Positions 1 to 10,467 of a stretch of 64,000 nt of DNA are shown in pieces. The stretch is from Phormidesmis priestleyi ULC007 (lineage in GTDB: Bacteria > Cyanobacteriota > Cyanobacteriia > Leptolyngbyales > Leptolyngbyaceae). The position numbers and the translations under genes are program-made. The notes beneath the pieces are model-generated. The model had not been told where the DNA came from. It made no database searches and saw only the letters and a list, made by a program, of their open reading frames with translations. The stretch is from contig NZ_MPPI01000013.1 of assembly GCF_001895925.1 (NCBI RefSeq), positions 88,458 to 152,457 of the forward strand. Reading direction: 5' to 3'. The first letter of the stretch is position 1, and each line of letters starts with the position of its first letter.

Positions 1-1125
<1,125 letters not shown>

Positions 1126-1135
1126 TCAGACAGGA

Positions 1136-1447
1136 TTACTGAACGATCGCTAAAATATCTTTTTCGGACAACAAAACATACTCTTCGCTGCCGAGTTTGA
1201 TATCGGTGCCAGCATATTTTGAGTAGAGAACTTTGTCGCCAATTTTGACTTCTGGATCTTGACGAGAACCATCGTCGTTGCGCTTGCCCGGCCCGATCGC
1301 TGCGATTTCGCCGACCTGGGGCTTTTCTTTAGCGTTGTCAGGCAGGAAGATGCCACCTGCGGTTTTTTCTTCAGCGGCACTGACTTTGACGAAGACGCGA
1401 TCGCCCAAGGGTTGAACAGTGGACACGCTTAGAGATACGGCTGCCAT
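1136..1447 (-). CDS. groES: Co-chaperonin GroES
   Basis: A 103-residue GroES, the usual length for cyanobacteria. The protein carries [12 protein letters not shown] near the N-terminus, the mobile loop [19 protein letters not shown], and the C-terminal strand [17 protein letters not shown]. It caps the GroEL ring and is first in the operon, with groEL 52 bases downstream. The start is the ATG at 1447, preceded on the minus strand by an AGAATT-type weak ribosome site. Control by HrcA through the CIRCE element about 170 bases upstream is expected from the family. Confidence 0.97.
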   Translation of the reverse strand: MAAVSLSVSTVQPLGDRVFVKVSAAEEKTAGGIFLPDNAKEKPQVGEIAAIGPGKRNDDGSRQDPEVKIGDKVLYSKYAGTDIKLGSEEYVLLSEKDILAIVQ

Positions 1448-1615
1448 AGAAATTCTCCAAACTATCTAGATAAGGGATAACAATCGAAATGTCTTGGTGG
1501 CTGGAAAGGCAAATCTGAACCGTTGCCTTTTGACCAGCAGCAGCCCAGTCCAGAAGAGTGTGGACACTTAACTGGTTGCTTACGTTTACCATTCTACAGG
1601 ACTTTGAGCATTGAG

Positions 1616-1642
1616 TTAGCACTCTCGGCTCCTGAGTGCTAA
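1616..1642. promoter_or_regulatory. CIRCE operator (HrcA binding site) of groESL
   Basis: A perfect inverted repeat TTAGCACTC-N9-GAGTGCTAA, matching the CIRCE consensus at every position. It lies upstream of groES, in the 335-base gap 1448-1782 that otherwise holds only the groES leader and the end of the next gene's spacer. CIRCE is bound by the repressor HrcA, so this predicts heat induction of groESL. hrcA itself is not in the window. Confidence 0.96.
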
Positions 1643-1782
1643 TTTAGCGGAGGTTCACCCCAGATGCAACTTTCTTTTGGGTACGGGTTTCCGAACTGGT
1701 GCCAAGCAAAACCCCGTAGAGGCACGACATGTCGTACTCCCACAGCGATCGTCCGATACGATCGCAATTGTTTTTGAAATGG

Positions 1783-3003
1783 TTATCTGAAGTCTGCGGC
1801 GGCTTTCGCGATCGCGCCCAACGGCAACCCTGGCGGGTAAATTCCTTCGTCTTTGATTTGTTTAATCGCTGTATCTGAGATCGGCAAATTCATTTTTTTA
1901 GAGAGCGATCGCACCACATCTCCGCGATCGATCACGCCCGAAATTGCCCCAGCAGGAGACAGCACCGTCACACGAGGCAGATTTTGGGTTTCCATCAGGC
2001 GAATCACATCAACCAAAGCGGTAGACTCTTGCACCGACGGAATCTCAGACAAGGGTTGCACAATGCTAAACACCGTTTTCACCTCCCACTGACTGCGCTC
2101 AATGGCTTGCAGGGAATCAGCATCAACTCTGCCGCGATAACGACCGTCCGATGCCGCAAAATAAACCGGAGCACGAGTCGCACTCAGCAAATAATCATCG
2201 GCGAACTGGCGCAGCGTCAGATTAGCATCGACGACCCGAAACTCGCGAGTCATCGCAGCTTCAGCGTTGAGTTTGAGCAGAGCTTCTTGAAGGGCTGTTT
2301 GCTGATCGTAAGCTGTGGCATTTTGCACCACAAACCAACCAATCAGCGCCATATAAAACCCTGTAAAGGCTGGAATCGCTCGTCCAAAAACGCCTAGAAT
2401 TGCTAAGGCGATCGCCAAACTACCCAAAGTTTTGCCCACTCTAGCCGCCCAGTGAACGCCTTGAAAGTGACTTCCAGTGATCTTCCAGACGATCGCTTTA
2501 AGCACTAGCCCACCGTCAAGCGGCAACCCCGGAATCAAATTAAACAGTGTCAAGACTAAGTTGATGGCTGCTAACCGCTGAGTCAACACTGCAACCGGAG
2601 TGCTATCTCCAGGAAACACTACGGTCAATAGGCTGAGTAGAATAAACAGGCTAAAACTGACGATCGGGCCCGCGATCGCGACTTGAAAGGCTTTACCCGG
2701 GGTTTTGGGTTCTTGCTCGATCGCAGCAATACCACCAAAAAAGAACAGGGTAATCGACTTGACCGGAATGCCTTGTGTCTTTGCAATAAAACTGTGACCT
2801 AACTCATGCAGCAGCACTGAGGCAAATAAGAGCAGTGCCATGAGTAGCCCAGTGCCCCAAGCGATTGTCGCTCCCCATTCGGGGTGAACTTTTTGGAACA
2901 CTGAACCATCCGATAAGGTGATCAACGCCAGCACCAAAAACCACGATGGATCGATTAGCAGGGGAATGCCAAATAAAGAGCCTGCACGCCAGCTTGACTG
3001 CAT
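1783..3003 (-). CDS. Site-2 protease family (M50) membrane metalloprotease with CBS domains
   Basis: A 406-residue intramembrane zinc protease. The zinc motif HELGH is at residues 66-70 inside a hydrophobic helix, and the second motif NLIPGLPLDGG is at about 155-165 and supplies the third metal ligand. About six membrane segments fill residues 10-230. The C-terminal 170 residues contain a CBS pair, ending around a GVIDRGDVVRSL motif typical of the second CBS repeat. Such proteins cut transmembrane substrates in regulated proteolysis; CBS domains sense adenosyl nucleotides. The substrate is unknown. It lies alone, with psaK downstream on the far side. Confidence 0.9.
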   Translation of the reverse strand: MQSSWRAGSLFGIPLLIDPSWFLVLALITLSDGSVFQKVHPEWGATIAWGTGLLMALLLFASVLLHELGHSFIAKTQGIPVKSITLFFFGGIAAIEQEPKTPGKAFQVAIAGPIVSFSLFILLSLLTVVFPGDSTPVAVLTQRLAAINLVLTLFNLIPGLPLDGGLVLKAIVWKITGSHFQGVHWAARVGKTLGSLAIALAILGVFGRAIPAFTGFYMALIGWFVVQNATAYDQQTALQEALLKLNAEAAMTREFRVVDANLTLRQFADDYLLSATRAPVYFAASDGRYRGRVDADSLQAIERSQWEVKTVFSIVQPLSEIPSVQESTALVDVIRLMETQNLPRVTVLSPAGAISGVIDRGDVVRSLSKKMNLPISDTAIKQIKDEGIYPPGLPLGAIAKAAADFR

Positions 3004-3151
3004 GAACGGTTTCCTAACTCAGCTAGACCCAACATTTATTAGAAATGTCAGATTCTCCCTTCAGCATAGATGATCTCAATGTTAGAAAAACGAGATGAAC
3101 AGTCAGGGCACTGCACTGTTATGCCCTGACGAGGCTCTGTCGTATCGGTTC

Positions 3152-3418
3152 TTAGAGAACGCCTGCGTTGCTCAATCCCAAAATCACGCCTGCTCCTAAG
3201 ACGTGTCCAAAACTCATGGTGGCTAAAAGCTCAGGAATGCCAAAGCCTTCAAATAGAGCAGGGTTGTTAACAGGCAATTTAGGCCCGGTGCCGCGATTTT
3301 TGATAGCGGTTCGCCCGATCGCCACTGCAAACAAACAGCAAAGGGTCATTGTTAAGCCAACAAGCGGCGACCATTCAACCGTTCGGGACGTTACCCCTAG
3401 TAAAGTAGAGTAAATCAA
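3152..3418 (-). CDS. psaK: Photosystem I reaction centre subunit PsaK
   Basis: An 88-residue thylakoid protein. Two hydrophobic helices (about 18-35 and 63-85) flank a loop containing KNRGTGPKLPVNNPALFEGF, and the second helix has the SFGHVLGAGVILGL signature of PsaK. PsaK sits at the periphery of PSI and takes part in antenna association and state transitions. Cyanobacteria often have two copies, one induced by high light; I cannot tell which this is. The gene diverges from trpF across 123 bases. No HLR1 motif was seen there. Confidence 0.94.
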   Translation of the reverse strand: MIYSTLLGVTSRTVEWSPLVGLTMTLCCLFAVAIGRTAIKNRGTGPKLPVNNPALFEGFGIPELLATMSFGHVLGAGVILGLSNAGVL

Positions 3419-3541
3419 GAATTTTGCTCCTGGTTCTAACTGGACAAGTATAAATACTCAGTGATTATAGAATTTTGAGTTTCCAGTGTCGAGATTTGAG
3501 CGAATTCTGATTTAAAACTTAAACTTGCAAAAATCCGACAG

Positions 3542-4210
3542 ATGAGTCTACGAGTCAAAATTTGCGGCATCACTCAAGCAGATCAGGGACGTGCGATCGT
3601 TCACTTAGGGGCAACAGCTTTAGGATTTATCTGCGTCGCTGACACTCCTCGCTATGTTTCGCCTCAGCAGATTCGAGCCATTGTGGATCGGTTACCCAAA
3701 GATTTGACGACTGGGCAGTCGATCGATCGAGTCGGGGTGTTTCTCGACGCATCACTGCCAGAAATTTGTCAAACAGTGGCGATCGCAGGACTAAATAGCG
3801 TCCAGCTTCACGGCAGCGAGTCGCCAGAGTTTTGTCACAAACTGCGATTCGCGTTGCCTGACGTTGAAATTATCAAAGCTTTGCGGATCAGGGTTCCTGA
3901 AGCATTGAGTCAGGCAGATTTCTATCAGGGTTGGGTCGATGCCTTGCTGCTAGATGCCTATCACCCTACGCTCTCAGGTGGCACGGGTGAAACGCTGGAT
4001 TGGTCAACGCTGCGATCGTTTCGTCCCCGATGTTCCTGGCTTTTAGCAGGTGGACTCAATTCTGAGAACGTCTTAGATGCATTGTCAGCCGTGACTCCAG
4101 ACGGAATTGACTTGTCTAGCGGCGTTGAAAATGCCCCAGGTGACAAGAACCTGGAGCAAGTTGCAAAATTATTTGAGCAGTTGAGACAGATTTACCAGAA
4201 AGAAGGCTGA
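3542..4210 (+). CDS. trpF: Phosphoribosylanthranilate isomerase
   Basis: A 222-residue TIM-barrel enzyme that isomerises N-(5-phosphoribosyl)anthranilate to CdRP in tryptophan synthesis. It opens with the family motif VKICGIT (residues 5-11), whose Cys acts as general base, and carries [14 protein letters not shown] and the phosphate-binding [10 protein letters not shown] and GIDLSSGVE loops. Length is normal. The 3' end overlaps the convergent folE by 19 bases. No other trp gene is adjacent, which is usual in cyanobacteria. Confidence 0.96.
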   Translation: MSLRVKICGITQADQGRAIVHLGATALGFICVADTPRYVSPQQIRAIVDRLPKDLTTGQSIDRVGVFLDASLPEICQTVAIAGLNSVQLHGSESPEFCHKLRFALPDVEIIKALRIRVPEALSQADFYQGWVDALLLDAYHPTLSGGTGETLDWSTLRSFRPRCSWLLAGGLNSENVLDALSAVTPDGIDLSSGVENAPGDKNLEQVAKLFEQLRQIYQKEG

Positions 4211-4893
4211 TGACGAATCAGATTGAGGAACTCTTCACGCGTTTTTTGATCTTCTTGAAAAACGCCGACCATCGCACTAGTGACCGTCCAAGAACCGGGC
4301 TTTTGCACCCCACGCATTACCATGCACATGTGACTTGCCTCCATCACGACGGCAACCCCTCTCGGCTCCAAAATTTCTTTAACCGCCTCAGCAATTTGTC
4401 GGGTCAGCCGCTCTTGCACCTGCAAACGACGCGAATACATCTCGACGATTCTCGCCAGTTTGCTCAACCCAACCACCTTTTGGTTTGGGATATAAGCCAC
4501 ATGCACTCGACCCATAAAGGGCAACATGTGATGCTCACACAAACTGAACGCATTGATATCGCGAACCAGCACCATTTCATTATGACCTTCGTCAAAGATG
4601 GCACCATTCACTAACTCTTCTAACGAGGTGTCATAACCACTTGTCAAGAACCGCATCGCCTCAGCGACTCGCTTTGGTGTCTTTAACAACCCTTCTCGAT
4701 CGGGGTCTTCACCCACGCCCAACAGCATCGTTCTCACGGCAGCCATCATCTCTTCTTGACTAATCTCAGATGGAGAGTGCAGTTTGGCTTCTTGACCATT
4801 GAGAGTGTTGCGATCGGGTCTCGGTTCTATGTTGGCAACCTTAGCAGGAGACAAATCAGAGGTGTTTAAACCGTTCGGGGAAGCAGTAGTCAT
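4192..4893 (-). CDS. folE: GTP cyclohydrolase I
   Basis: A 233-residue enzyme converting GTP to 7,8-dihydroneopterin triphosphate, the entry to folate and pterin synthesis. The zinc site is visible as Cys119 in [11 protein letters not shown] with the following histidines, and a second Cys in [11 protein letters not shown]. The first 45 residues are a poorly conserved, probably disordered extension. The SDR gene ends 62 bases upstream on the same strand, so co-transcription is possible. The 3' end overlaps trpF by 19 bases tail to tail. Confidence 0.96.
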   Translation of the reverse strand: MTTASPNGLNTSDLSPAKVANIEPRPDRNTLNGQEAKLHSPSEISQEEMMAAVRTMLLGVGEDPDREGLLKTPKRVAEAMRFLTSGYDTSLEELVNGAIFDEGHNEMVLVRDINAFSLCEHHMLPFMGRVHVAYIPNQKVVGLSKLARIVEMYSRRLQVQERLTRQIAEAVKEILEPRGVAVVMEASHMCMVMRGVQKPGSWTVTSAMVGVFQEDQKTREEFLNLIRHQPSFW

Positions 4894-4954
4894 GATAAAT
4901 CCAGTTAAAGTTTGTGAAGTAAAGAACGAACAACGCCCAAAATCGACGCGCAGC

Positions 4955-5680
4955 TTAAAAAGTGCCAGCGTTGGGCATCAAAATTAACTCCTCAACCACA
5001 GCTTGATGAGGCACAAGCGTTGCGTAGAGAATGGATTGGGCGACAACTTCTGGGGTCAACATCATCGAGCGATCGAAGTCAGCGTTAACGGTGTCGGTGT
5101 CCCAAAGGGAGGTGTTGACCGAGCCAGGAGACACGGTGATCACCCGAATGCCGTTGGCACGCTCTTCTGCCGCCAGAGTTTTTGACAACGCCAGTAGACC
5201 AGATTTGCTGACGCAATAAGCGCCCCAGCCGGGAAACGTCTGATGCGCGGCGATCGAGGCCACGTTAATAATCGTTCCCTGCTTGCGCTCACGCATTCTT
5301 GGCAACACTCCCTGAATGCACTGCAAAACGCTGGTCACGTTGAGATCGATGACTCGCTGCCAGTCGGTGAGTGACATCTCCATCAGAGAGCCTGTGTAGC
5401 CCATGCCAGCGTTATTGACGAGAATATCAAGCGGGCTAAACTCAGCCGCGATCGTCTCAATCTGCGATCGCACTTGAGCGACTGCTGACAGGTCGATCGG
5501 ATAAATTTGCACCTTGACACCAAATTGACGGGCGATTTCTGCCACTGCTTCTAACTGAGGTTGAGAGCGGCTCACCAATGCCAGGTGAATTCCAGCTTCA
5601 GCAAACGCGAGGGCAGTTGCTTTGCCAATTCCGCTACTCGCGCCAGTAATCAGGGCGCGTCGTTCTGAGTTGAGGGTCAT
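4955..5680 (-). CDS. Short-chain dehydrogenase/reductase (SDR)
   Basis: A 241-residue classical SDR. The Rossmann motif TGASSGIG is at 12-19, NNAG at 89-92, the catalytic Ser in NVAS at about 142, and YCVSK at 155-159 gives the Tyr-Lys pair. These predict an NAD(P)H-dependent oxidoreductase in the cytosol; the substrate cannot be told from sequence. It lies upstream of folE on the same strand. Pteridine reductases belong to this family, so a link to pterin metabolism is a possible inference from context only. Confidence 0.88.
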   Translation of the reverse strand: MTLNSERRALITGASSGIGKATALAFAEAGIHLALVSRSQPQLEAVAEIARQFGVKVQIYPIDLSAVAQVRSQIETIAAEFSPLDILVNNAGMGYTGSLMEMSLTDWQRVIDLNVTSVLQCIQGVLPRMRERKQGTIINVASIAAHQTFPGWGAYCVSKSGLLALSKTLAAEERANGIRVITVSPGSVNTSLWDTDTVNADFDRSMMLTPEVVAQSILYATLVPHQAVVEELILMPNAGTF

Positions 5681-6023
5681 GCAATACTCGTGTTAACTCA
5701 AATGTGAGCAGGCGTTCTGAACGTTAGCTACTAACTTTAGGCAACTCGCTTATAAAGAAGATAGAAACGAGGATACAAGCCGGGACATTAGCGCACCAAA
5801 AACAACAGAACACCGATAAAAACGAAGAACTCTCTAAGCGTGGTTAAACCTTTATTAGAGCCGTTTGAAGAACTCGGTCGCCACCTTCGATCATAGTCCT
5901 CACTAGAGCTAAAGCATCAGTTCTAGCGAAGACCCACAAATTGAAGAATTGTAAACAATTGTTACATTTAATTATGTTAACGCAAAAAGGAGAGTTTTCT
6001 CTCAGCAGCTCATTCTCTTCTGG
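5681..6023. other. Intergenic region without a convincing gene
   Basis: 343 bases between the SDR start and the accA stop. I find no tRNA, strong hairpin or well-started ORF. A minus-strand open frame ending in a hydrophobic stretch is present at about 5785-5905 but has no start codon, so I did not call it. Confidence 0.6.
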
Positions 6024-7004
6024 TCACGCCGTCACTTCTGCAAACACGCCAATGCTCCGGAACTTTTGATAGCGAAGTTCGCGGCGCTGTTGTCCACTCA
6101 TCTGATCTAATTCGCTGAGATTTCTGAGAATGGCTTCTTTGAGAATCTCAGCCGCCTTTAATGGATCGGAATGGGCACCCCCGATCGGTTCTGTTAACAA
6201 TTCGTCTAAGATGCCTAAACCCATCAGATCGGCTGCCGTAATTTTTAACGCTTCGGCTGCCTGATGCGCTTTTGCCGCATCGCGCCAGAGAATTGCAGCA
6301 CAGGCTTCTGGCGTGGCAACCGTGTAGACAGAATGCTCAAACATCATCAAGCGATCGCCCACCCCGATGCCCAGCGCACCGCCTGAGCCGCCTTCGCCAA
6401 TCACAGTGCAGATAATCGGCACGTCTAGCCGAAACATTTCTCTGAGGTTATAGGCGATCGCTTCGCCTTGCCCTAGTTCCTCGGCACTCAAGCCTGCATA
6501 GGCTCCGGGAGTGTCAATAAACGTCAGAATCGGCATCGAAAACCGATTGGCATGTTCCATGAGTCGCATGGCTTTGCGATAGCCTCCAGGCGATGCCATG
6601 CCAAAGTTGCGCGTAATGTTGTCTTTAGTGTCGCGCCCCTTTTGCTGACCCAACATCATCACGGGTCGCCCATCTAGACGCGCTACGCCGCCCACGACTG
6701 CCGGATCGTCATAGCCGCCGCGATCGCCGTGTAGCTCCATCCACTCGTCGCTGATCGCCTGAATATAGTCAAAGGTGCTGGGTCGTCGCGGGTGTCGGGC
6801 AACTTGCAGACGCTGGGCCGCCGATAAGCTGCTAAAAATTTCTTGACGAAGCTGCACTGCTTTTGCGTCAAGGTGACGAATCTGTTCGGTCACATCGACA
6901 TCATTTTCTTCCGCAAGCTCACGAATTTGAGCGATGCGGGATTCTAGCTCTGCGAGGGGCTTCTCAAAATCGAGGAGAATCGGTTTGCGATCGGGGGTAG
7001 ACAT
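6024..7004 (-). CDS. accA: Acetyl-CoA carboxylase carboxyltransferase subunit alpha
   Basis: A 326-residue AccA that, with AccD, transfers the carboxyl group from biotinyl-AccB to acetyl-CoA to make malonyl-CoA for fatty-acid synthesis. It begins with the N-terminal helical segment [16 protein letters not shown] and has the oxyanion-hole glycines in [16 protein letters not shown]. Length matches the family. The first 39 codons are duplicated about 1.1 kb upstream at 8015-8131. The gene stands apart from other acc genes, as usual in cyanobacteria. Confidence 0.97.
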   Translation of the reverse strand: MSTPDRKPILLDFEKPLAELESRIAQIRELAEENDVDVTEQIRHLDAKAVQLRQEIFSSLSAAQRLQVARHPRRPSTFDYIQAISDEWMELHGDRGGYDDPAVVGGVARLDGRPVMMLGQQKGRDTKDNITRNFGMASPGGYRKAMRLMEHANRFSMPILTFIDTPGAYAGLSAEELGQGEAIAYNLREMFRLDVPIICTVIGEGGSGGALGIGVGDRLMMFEHSVYTVATPEACAAILWRDAAKAHQAAEALKITAADLMGLGILDELLTEPIGGAHSDPLKAAEILKEAILRNLSELDQMSGQQRRELRYQKFRSIGVFAEVTA

Positions 7005-7142
7005 AGCTCAGGGGCGCTTCGCGTTTAGTAAAAGTTCAAGCTGATTAAGGAGTCGAGCTTTCTAGTATCGCACTCAGCATGGGTTGTCCAAGGTGTGAAG
7101 ACTAAGCTCTAGCCTACCGACAACCCACAGAGATCACAACTC

Positions 7143-7649
7143 CTAATGCCCATTCATCGTAATCTTTTCTTTATTGGCCTGATAGTTTTCAGCAATTCGT
7201 CGTTCGGGGTCAACGCCGCTAAAAGTAGGGGGCAGCCAAACCCGCACAATTAACAGCAGCGCCATTACCATCAAAAACGCACAGGTTGCTAATACTTGAG
7301 TCCATTCCACTTCTAAGACTCCACGCACGATTACTTCTCGCAAAACTGACACGATCGCCACTTCAACCGCTACGCCGATCGACACTCGTTGTTCTTGTAA
7401 ATAAATAATCAGCAGTCGAAATAGCTCAACCAAAATCAGCGAAAACAAAATGTCTGCGGTGACTTCTCGAAAATTTAGGGGAGGCAGCAGAGAAATAAAC
7501 AAATCTCTAAGCTGAACTACCATGACGCAAAACAAACCAAGGCACAAAGAGACAACAATTCCATCTTGAACCGTCTCTAAAGTCCGAACTAGATGACTCC
7601 GGTTCAGCGTCTTAATCCAGGAAGTTGAGGAGGATTCTGTAGTCTGCAT
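7143..7649 (-). CDS. PsiE-like phosphate-starvation-inducible membrane protein
   Basis: A 168-residue protein with four predicted membrane helices (about 28-50, 60-85, 95-115, 125-145) and the PsiE-family pattern LFSLILVELFRLLIIYL followed by VEVAIVSVLREVIVRGV. PsiE is induced by phosphate starvation in E. coli, but its biochemical role is unknown, and regulation here was not seen in the sequence. It lies between intact accA and the duplicated accA fragment. Confidence 0.8.
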   Translation of the reverse strand: MQTTESSSTSWIKTLNRSHLVRTLETVQDGIVVSLCLGLFCVMVVQLRDLFISLLPPLNFREVTADILFSLILVELFRLLIIYLQEQRVSIGVAVEVAIVSVLREVIVRGVLEVEWTQVLATCAFLMVMALLLIVRVWLPPTFSGVDPERRIAENYQANKEKITMNGH

Positions 7650-7819
7650 AAAGGATAAGTCTCGATCGCTGGGCAGTTCTATTTAACAATGAGCCAAACT
7701 TATTACACAAGTCTTTAACTATCAGTTTATTCAATGATTCTCATTGTTAGACCACTTGGGTCGCTCAAATACAAAACCGGGGTGAACTCTCTGATCCACC
7801 CCACACAAACCCTTCTGGA

Positions 7820-7978
7820 CGTTGCTGAATCACAGTATAGACCCCTGAATTTACCCTCACCCTAGCCCTCTCCCAAAAGGACAGGGGACAAGAGTTCTAT
7901 CTCTCTCCCAGGGGAAGGGTTAGCGAGAACTTCGCCCCACTGCGTGAGGAGGGCAATTCATCTCTGTATTCAGCAACG
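7820..7978. repeat. MITE-like element with CGTTGCTGAAT terminal inverted repeats
   Basis: A 159-base non-coding block whose ends are inverted copies: CGTTGCTGAATCACAG on the left and CTGTATTCAGCAACG on the right, differing by one base insertion. The interior is rich in CCCTCACCCTAGCCCTCTCCC-type sequence and an opposing AGGGGAAGGGTTAG. No ORF is inside. It lies within the 830-base gap between the PsiE-like gene and the small gene at 8480, which is otherwise filled by the accA fragment. It could be a non-autonomous transposon remnant. Confidence 0.6.
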
Positions 7979-8014
7979 CCCAATTCTATTTAAAACTTCT
8001 AAATCATTTCAGAA

Positions 8015-8131
8015 GGTTACATCGACATCATTTTCTTCGGCAAGCTCACGAATTTGAGTGATGCGGGATTCTAGCTCTGCGAGGGGCTTCTCAAAATCGA
8101 GGAGAATCGGTTTGCGATCGGGGGTGGACAT
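8015..8131 (-). pseudogene. Duplicated accA 5' fragment (39 codons)
   Basis: The minus strand reads [20 protein letters not shown] and continues collinearly through codon 39 of accA, then adds one residue and stops at TGA. By eye it differs from the intact gene (6888-7004) at four of 117 bases, three of them silent and one Ala to Thr, without indels. Homology continues upstream of the start to about 8240 but at only about three quarters identity. This is a truncated tandem duplicate. Whether the 40-residue product is made is unknown. Confidence 0.85.
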
Positions 8132-8479
8132 GGCTCAGAGTCGCTTTGCGTTTGGTAAAAAATTCGGGCTGATCAACGAAGACTTGAGTTCTCTAGTATC
8201 GCACTCAGTGAAGGGTGTTTTGGGTGTGAAGACTGAATTACGCTTTTAGGATCGTGGATTAAATAATATCGGTTACTTGCAGCGTCAACGTGCATGGCAA
8301 TGCTGTGCCCTTACAAAAATTCCGGCTTTACACAGCTATGTGAAAGATCCTGATAGTACGTGGCTGGAGCTAGTGGAGTATCGCGAAGCTTACGCATTTT
8401 GGTAGGTGAACGAGGCTGCTGAGAAGTTTTTAACGTGCTAGATTAATTGCGTGAAGATCGAAGGATATTGGGTCAGGCT

Positions 8480-8686
8480 ATGAGCTTTAACGATGTAGTA
8501 GAAGCAATTAGAAGCCTCTCACTTGAGGAAAAGCAAGACATACAAAATCTCATGACTCAATACCTAAGAGAGGAGCGACGAGATGAGCTATACCAAAGCT
8601 ACCAGAAGAGCCTCCTCGAAGAGCAGAATGGTGAATTGAAGTTTTCCTCAAATATTAATGAATTAAAGCAACTGATCGAAGAGTGA
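8480..8686 (+). CDS. Small hypothetical protein, possible antitoxin
   Basis: A 68-residue, strongly charged, probably helical protein beginning MSFNDVVEAIRSLSLEEKQD. The pattern is reminiscent of small addiction-module antitoxins that start with a helix around SLSxEEKxxLxxxL, but I do not recognise the family. No toxin follows: the next gene is on the opposite strand, converging 20 bases away. I chose the ATG at 8480; an in-frame GTG at 8447 would add 11 residues. It may be an orphan after loss of its partner. Confidence 0.55.
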   Translation: MSFNDVVEAIRSLSLEEKQDIQNLMTQYLREERRDELYQSYQKSLLEEQNGELKFSSNINELKQLIEE

Positions 8687-8705
8687 AGATGGAATGTACT
8701 GGACT

Positions 8706-10460
8706 TTATTCAGGGAGACGAACCTGCGTTTTGCGTTGAGTAATGCAGGTTGCCTTCAGAAGAGTTAGACTCTGACTCTCGAAGGCTACACACTCGTTTA
8801 CTCGGCTTGACAAGGCTGAGATTTTTCCTTGCTGCAAACGAGTTGAAGCTTCGTTAAACGCTGGCTGAAAGCTTTGAAGCCAACTTTTGTTGAGCAGATA
8901 TTCAGGGGTGAAGGCGGTGCGATCGAGCAACCAAAAATCAATCCCATATTTCTCGATCAGTTGCTGAACAAGTGCCAAGTCTGGACTGTATTGAGCCTGA
9001 ATCAACTCGATACTTCGCTGACGAATCTGGCGATAGTAACCTAGATGAAAAGGGAGGGCATATTCTTTGCCGATTAAGACCGATCGTCGCGCAAATGTCG
9101 GAATACTATTTGCCTCATCTGAGAGGGTTGCAACCAAGCTATCTTGAGGCTGCTTGTGTAGGAATTGATAGAGCGCTCCTTCTCCAGAGATTCGATAGTT
9201 TGTGGCGGGGAAACTGGGCGAAAAGCTTGGAAATAGAATCAGTAACGCCCCGATTAATCCGGTTAATGTCAGTCTCCAAAACAAGGGTTTCCAACGGTCA
9301 GCCCTCGCGAGTTCTTCGCACTTGAGAAGCACAGCGTCTAGCAGGACGGTCAGCACAATGGCAGCGGCGATCGCCAAAACAATTCGCCAGGTGTGGGTGG
9401 TGTATCGAGTCGGAAAAAACAGCTTGAGCAGCAGCGCGTGAGCCGCAAGAAACAGTCCCAGAGACGCTAGTGCCGTTTGAGCTAAGACTACGACTTCACG
9501 GTTAAGCCGTTTGATTAATGGGAATCGAGACAGATTTTGAGCCACGATCGGCAACCCTAACCCTACCCAAATCAAAGGTGGTAACAACGGAGGCAGAATG
9601 CCGCTATGCTGTCCGGTCAGCCAAAACCGCCAGAGATTGGGATCAAAATAAGGATGCCGTCCACCAGGATACAGTTCTGGCATAGTCAGTGCTTCAGCTT
9701 TGGTGACGATCGGGTTAAACTCCGCCGACAAAAAAGCATAGGGTAACAGTGCCAAAAATCCTAATCCTGCTGCGAAGACAAAATCGGGAATGCGTTCTCG
9801 ATGAAGATGCCAGTGATCCCAGTTCCACAACCGTAGAAATAGGACTGCGATCGTAATCAAAACTAAGGGTGGATAAATTAAGGCTTGCAGGACGATCGTG
9901 ATCATCACACCGAGCCGAATATGATGCAGCAAATAATATAAAAACGCTAAAAATAACGGATATACAAACGCTCTAGGAGTCGCAGAACTTAAGTCATCTC
10001 TAAACCATAGGCTTTGATTGAGCAACAGCATCGCGATAAAACCAGTCATCGGAATTGGGAACAGTTTTAAACAAACTCTAAACCCGTAAAGAGTCGTCAC
10101 AACACCAATCACAATCGGCAAAATTTTACTCAGCAAGAGTGGCTGAATACCGAGGTTTGCCATCAGGTGATAAATCGCGGCATATCCAGGCGGCGTAATC
10201 GATTTGAAGTAGTCTGCAATCAAATCGTGAGGGAACAATGTTGGATCGACAAATTGCTGCATCCAAAACACATACTCTCGCGCATCGTCTTGAACAACGT
10301 ATTCGGCTCTAAAGGCTTTTTGCAGCCCTAAACTGCCGTAATAGAGTGCGAATCCTAGACTTAGACTTAGCCAAAGTAAGATCGATGTAGACCGTTTGGA
10401 GCGATCGCCAACCTCATCGATCGGAGTGGTCAAAAGCTGGCGCAAGCGAGAGATTATCAT
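8706..10460 (-). CDS. Polytopic membrane protein, GT-C glycosyltransferase-like
   Basis: 584 residues with about ten to twelve hydrophobic helices. After the first helix comes a loop with VQDDAREYVFWMQQF; acidic residues in the first extracytoplasmic loop are the usual catalytic feature of GT-C fold transferases that use lipid-linked sugars. The C-terminal 130 residues are soluble. I do not recognise a named family, so the GT-C assignment rests on topology and context: its start is 7 bases after the stop of the GT4 gene, so the two are co-transcribed, and a GT2 gene diverges beyond. Confidence 0.6.
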   Translation of the reverse strand: MIISRLRQLLTTPIDEVGDRSKRSTSILLWLSLSLGFALYYGSLGLQKAFRAEYVVQDDAREYVFWMQQFVDPTLFPHDLIADYFKSITPPGYAAIYHLMANLGIQPLLLSKILPIVIGVVTTLYGFRVCLKLFPIPMTGFIAMLLLNQSLWFRDDLSSATPRAFVYPLFLAFLYYLLHHIRLGVMITIVLQALIYPPLVLITIAVLFLRLWNWDHWHLHRERIPDFVFAAGLGFLALLPYAFLSAEFNPIVTKAEALTMPELYPGGRHPYFDPNLWRFWLTGQHSGILPPLLPPLIWVGLGLPIVAQNLSRFPLIKRLNREVVVLAQTALASLGLFLAAHALLLKLFFPTRYTTHTWRIVLAIAAAIVLTVLLDAVLLKCEELARADRWKPLFWRLTLTGLIGALLILFPSFSPSFPATNYRISGEGALYQFLHKQPQDSLVATLSDEANSIPTFARRSVLIGKEYALPFHLGYYRQIRQRSIELIQAQYSPDLALVQQLIEKYGIDFWLLDRTAFTPEYLLNKSWLQSFQPAFNEASTRLQQGKISALSSRVNECVAFESQSLTLLKATCITQRKTQVRLPE

Positions 10461-10467
10461 TGCGAGT

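Noticed and set aside
5785..5905. Minus-strand open frame ending in a hydrophobic stretch (REFFVFIGVLLFLVR)
   Set aside because: No ATG, GTG or TTG in frame after the upstream stop, and no ribosome site; could be a remnant but cannot be called a gene.
5950..5990. TTACA repeats resembling HLR1 downstream of accA
   Set aside because: Spacing between the two halves does not fit the two-base gap of the motif.
8300..8396. Short plus-strand frame with VKDPDSTWLELVEY, like the end of a glyoxalase domain
   Set aside because: Only about 25 residues match the idea, with no start and no flanking homology.
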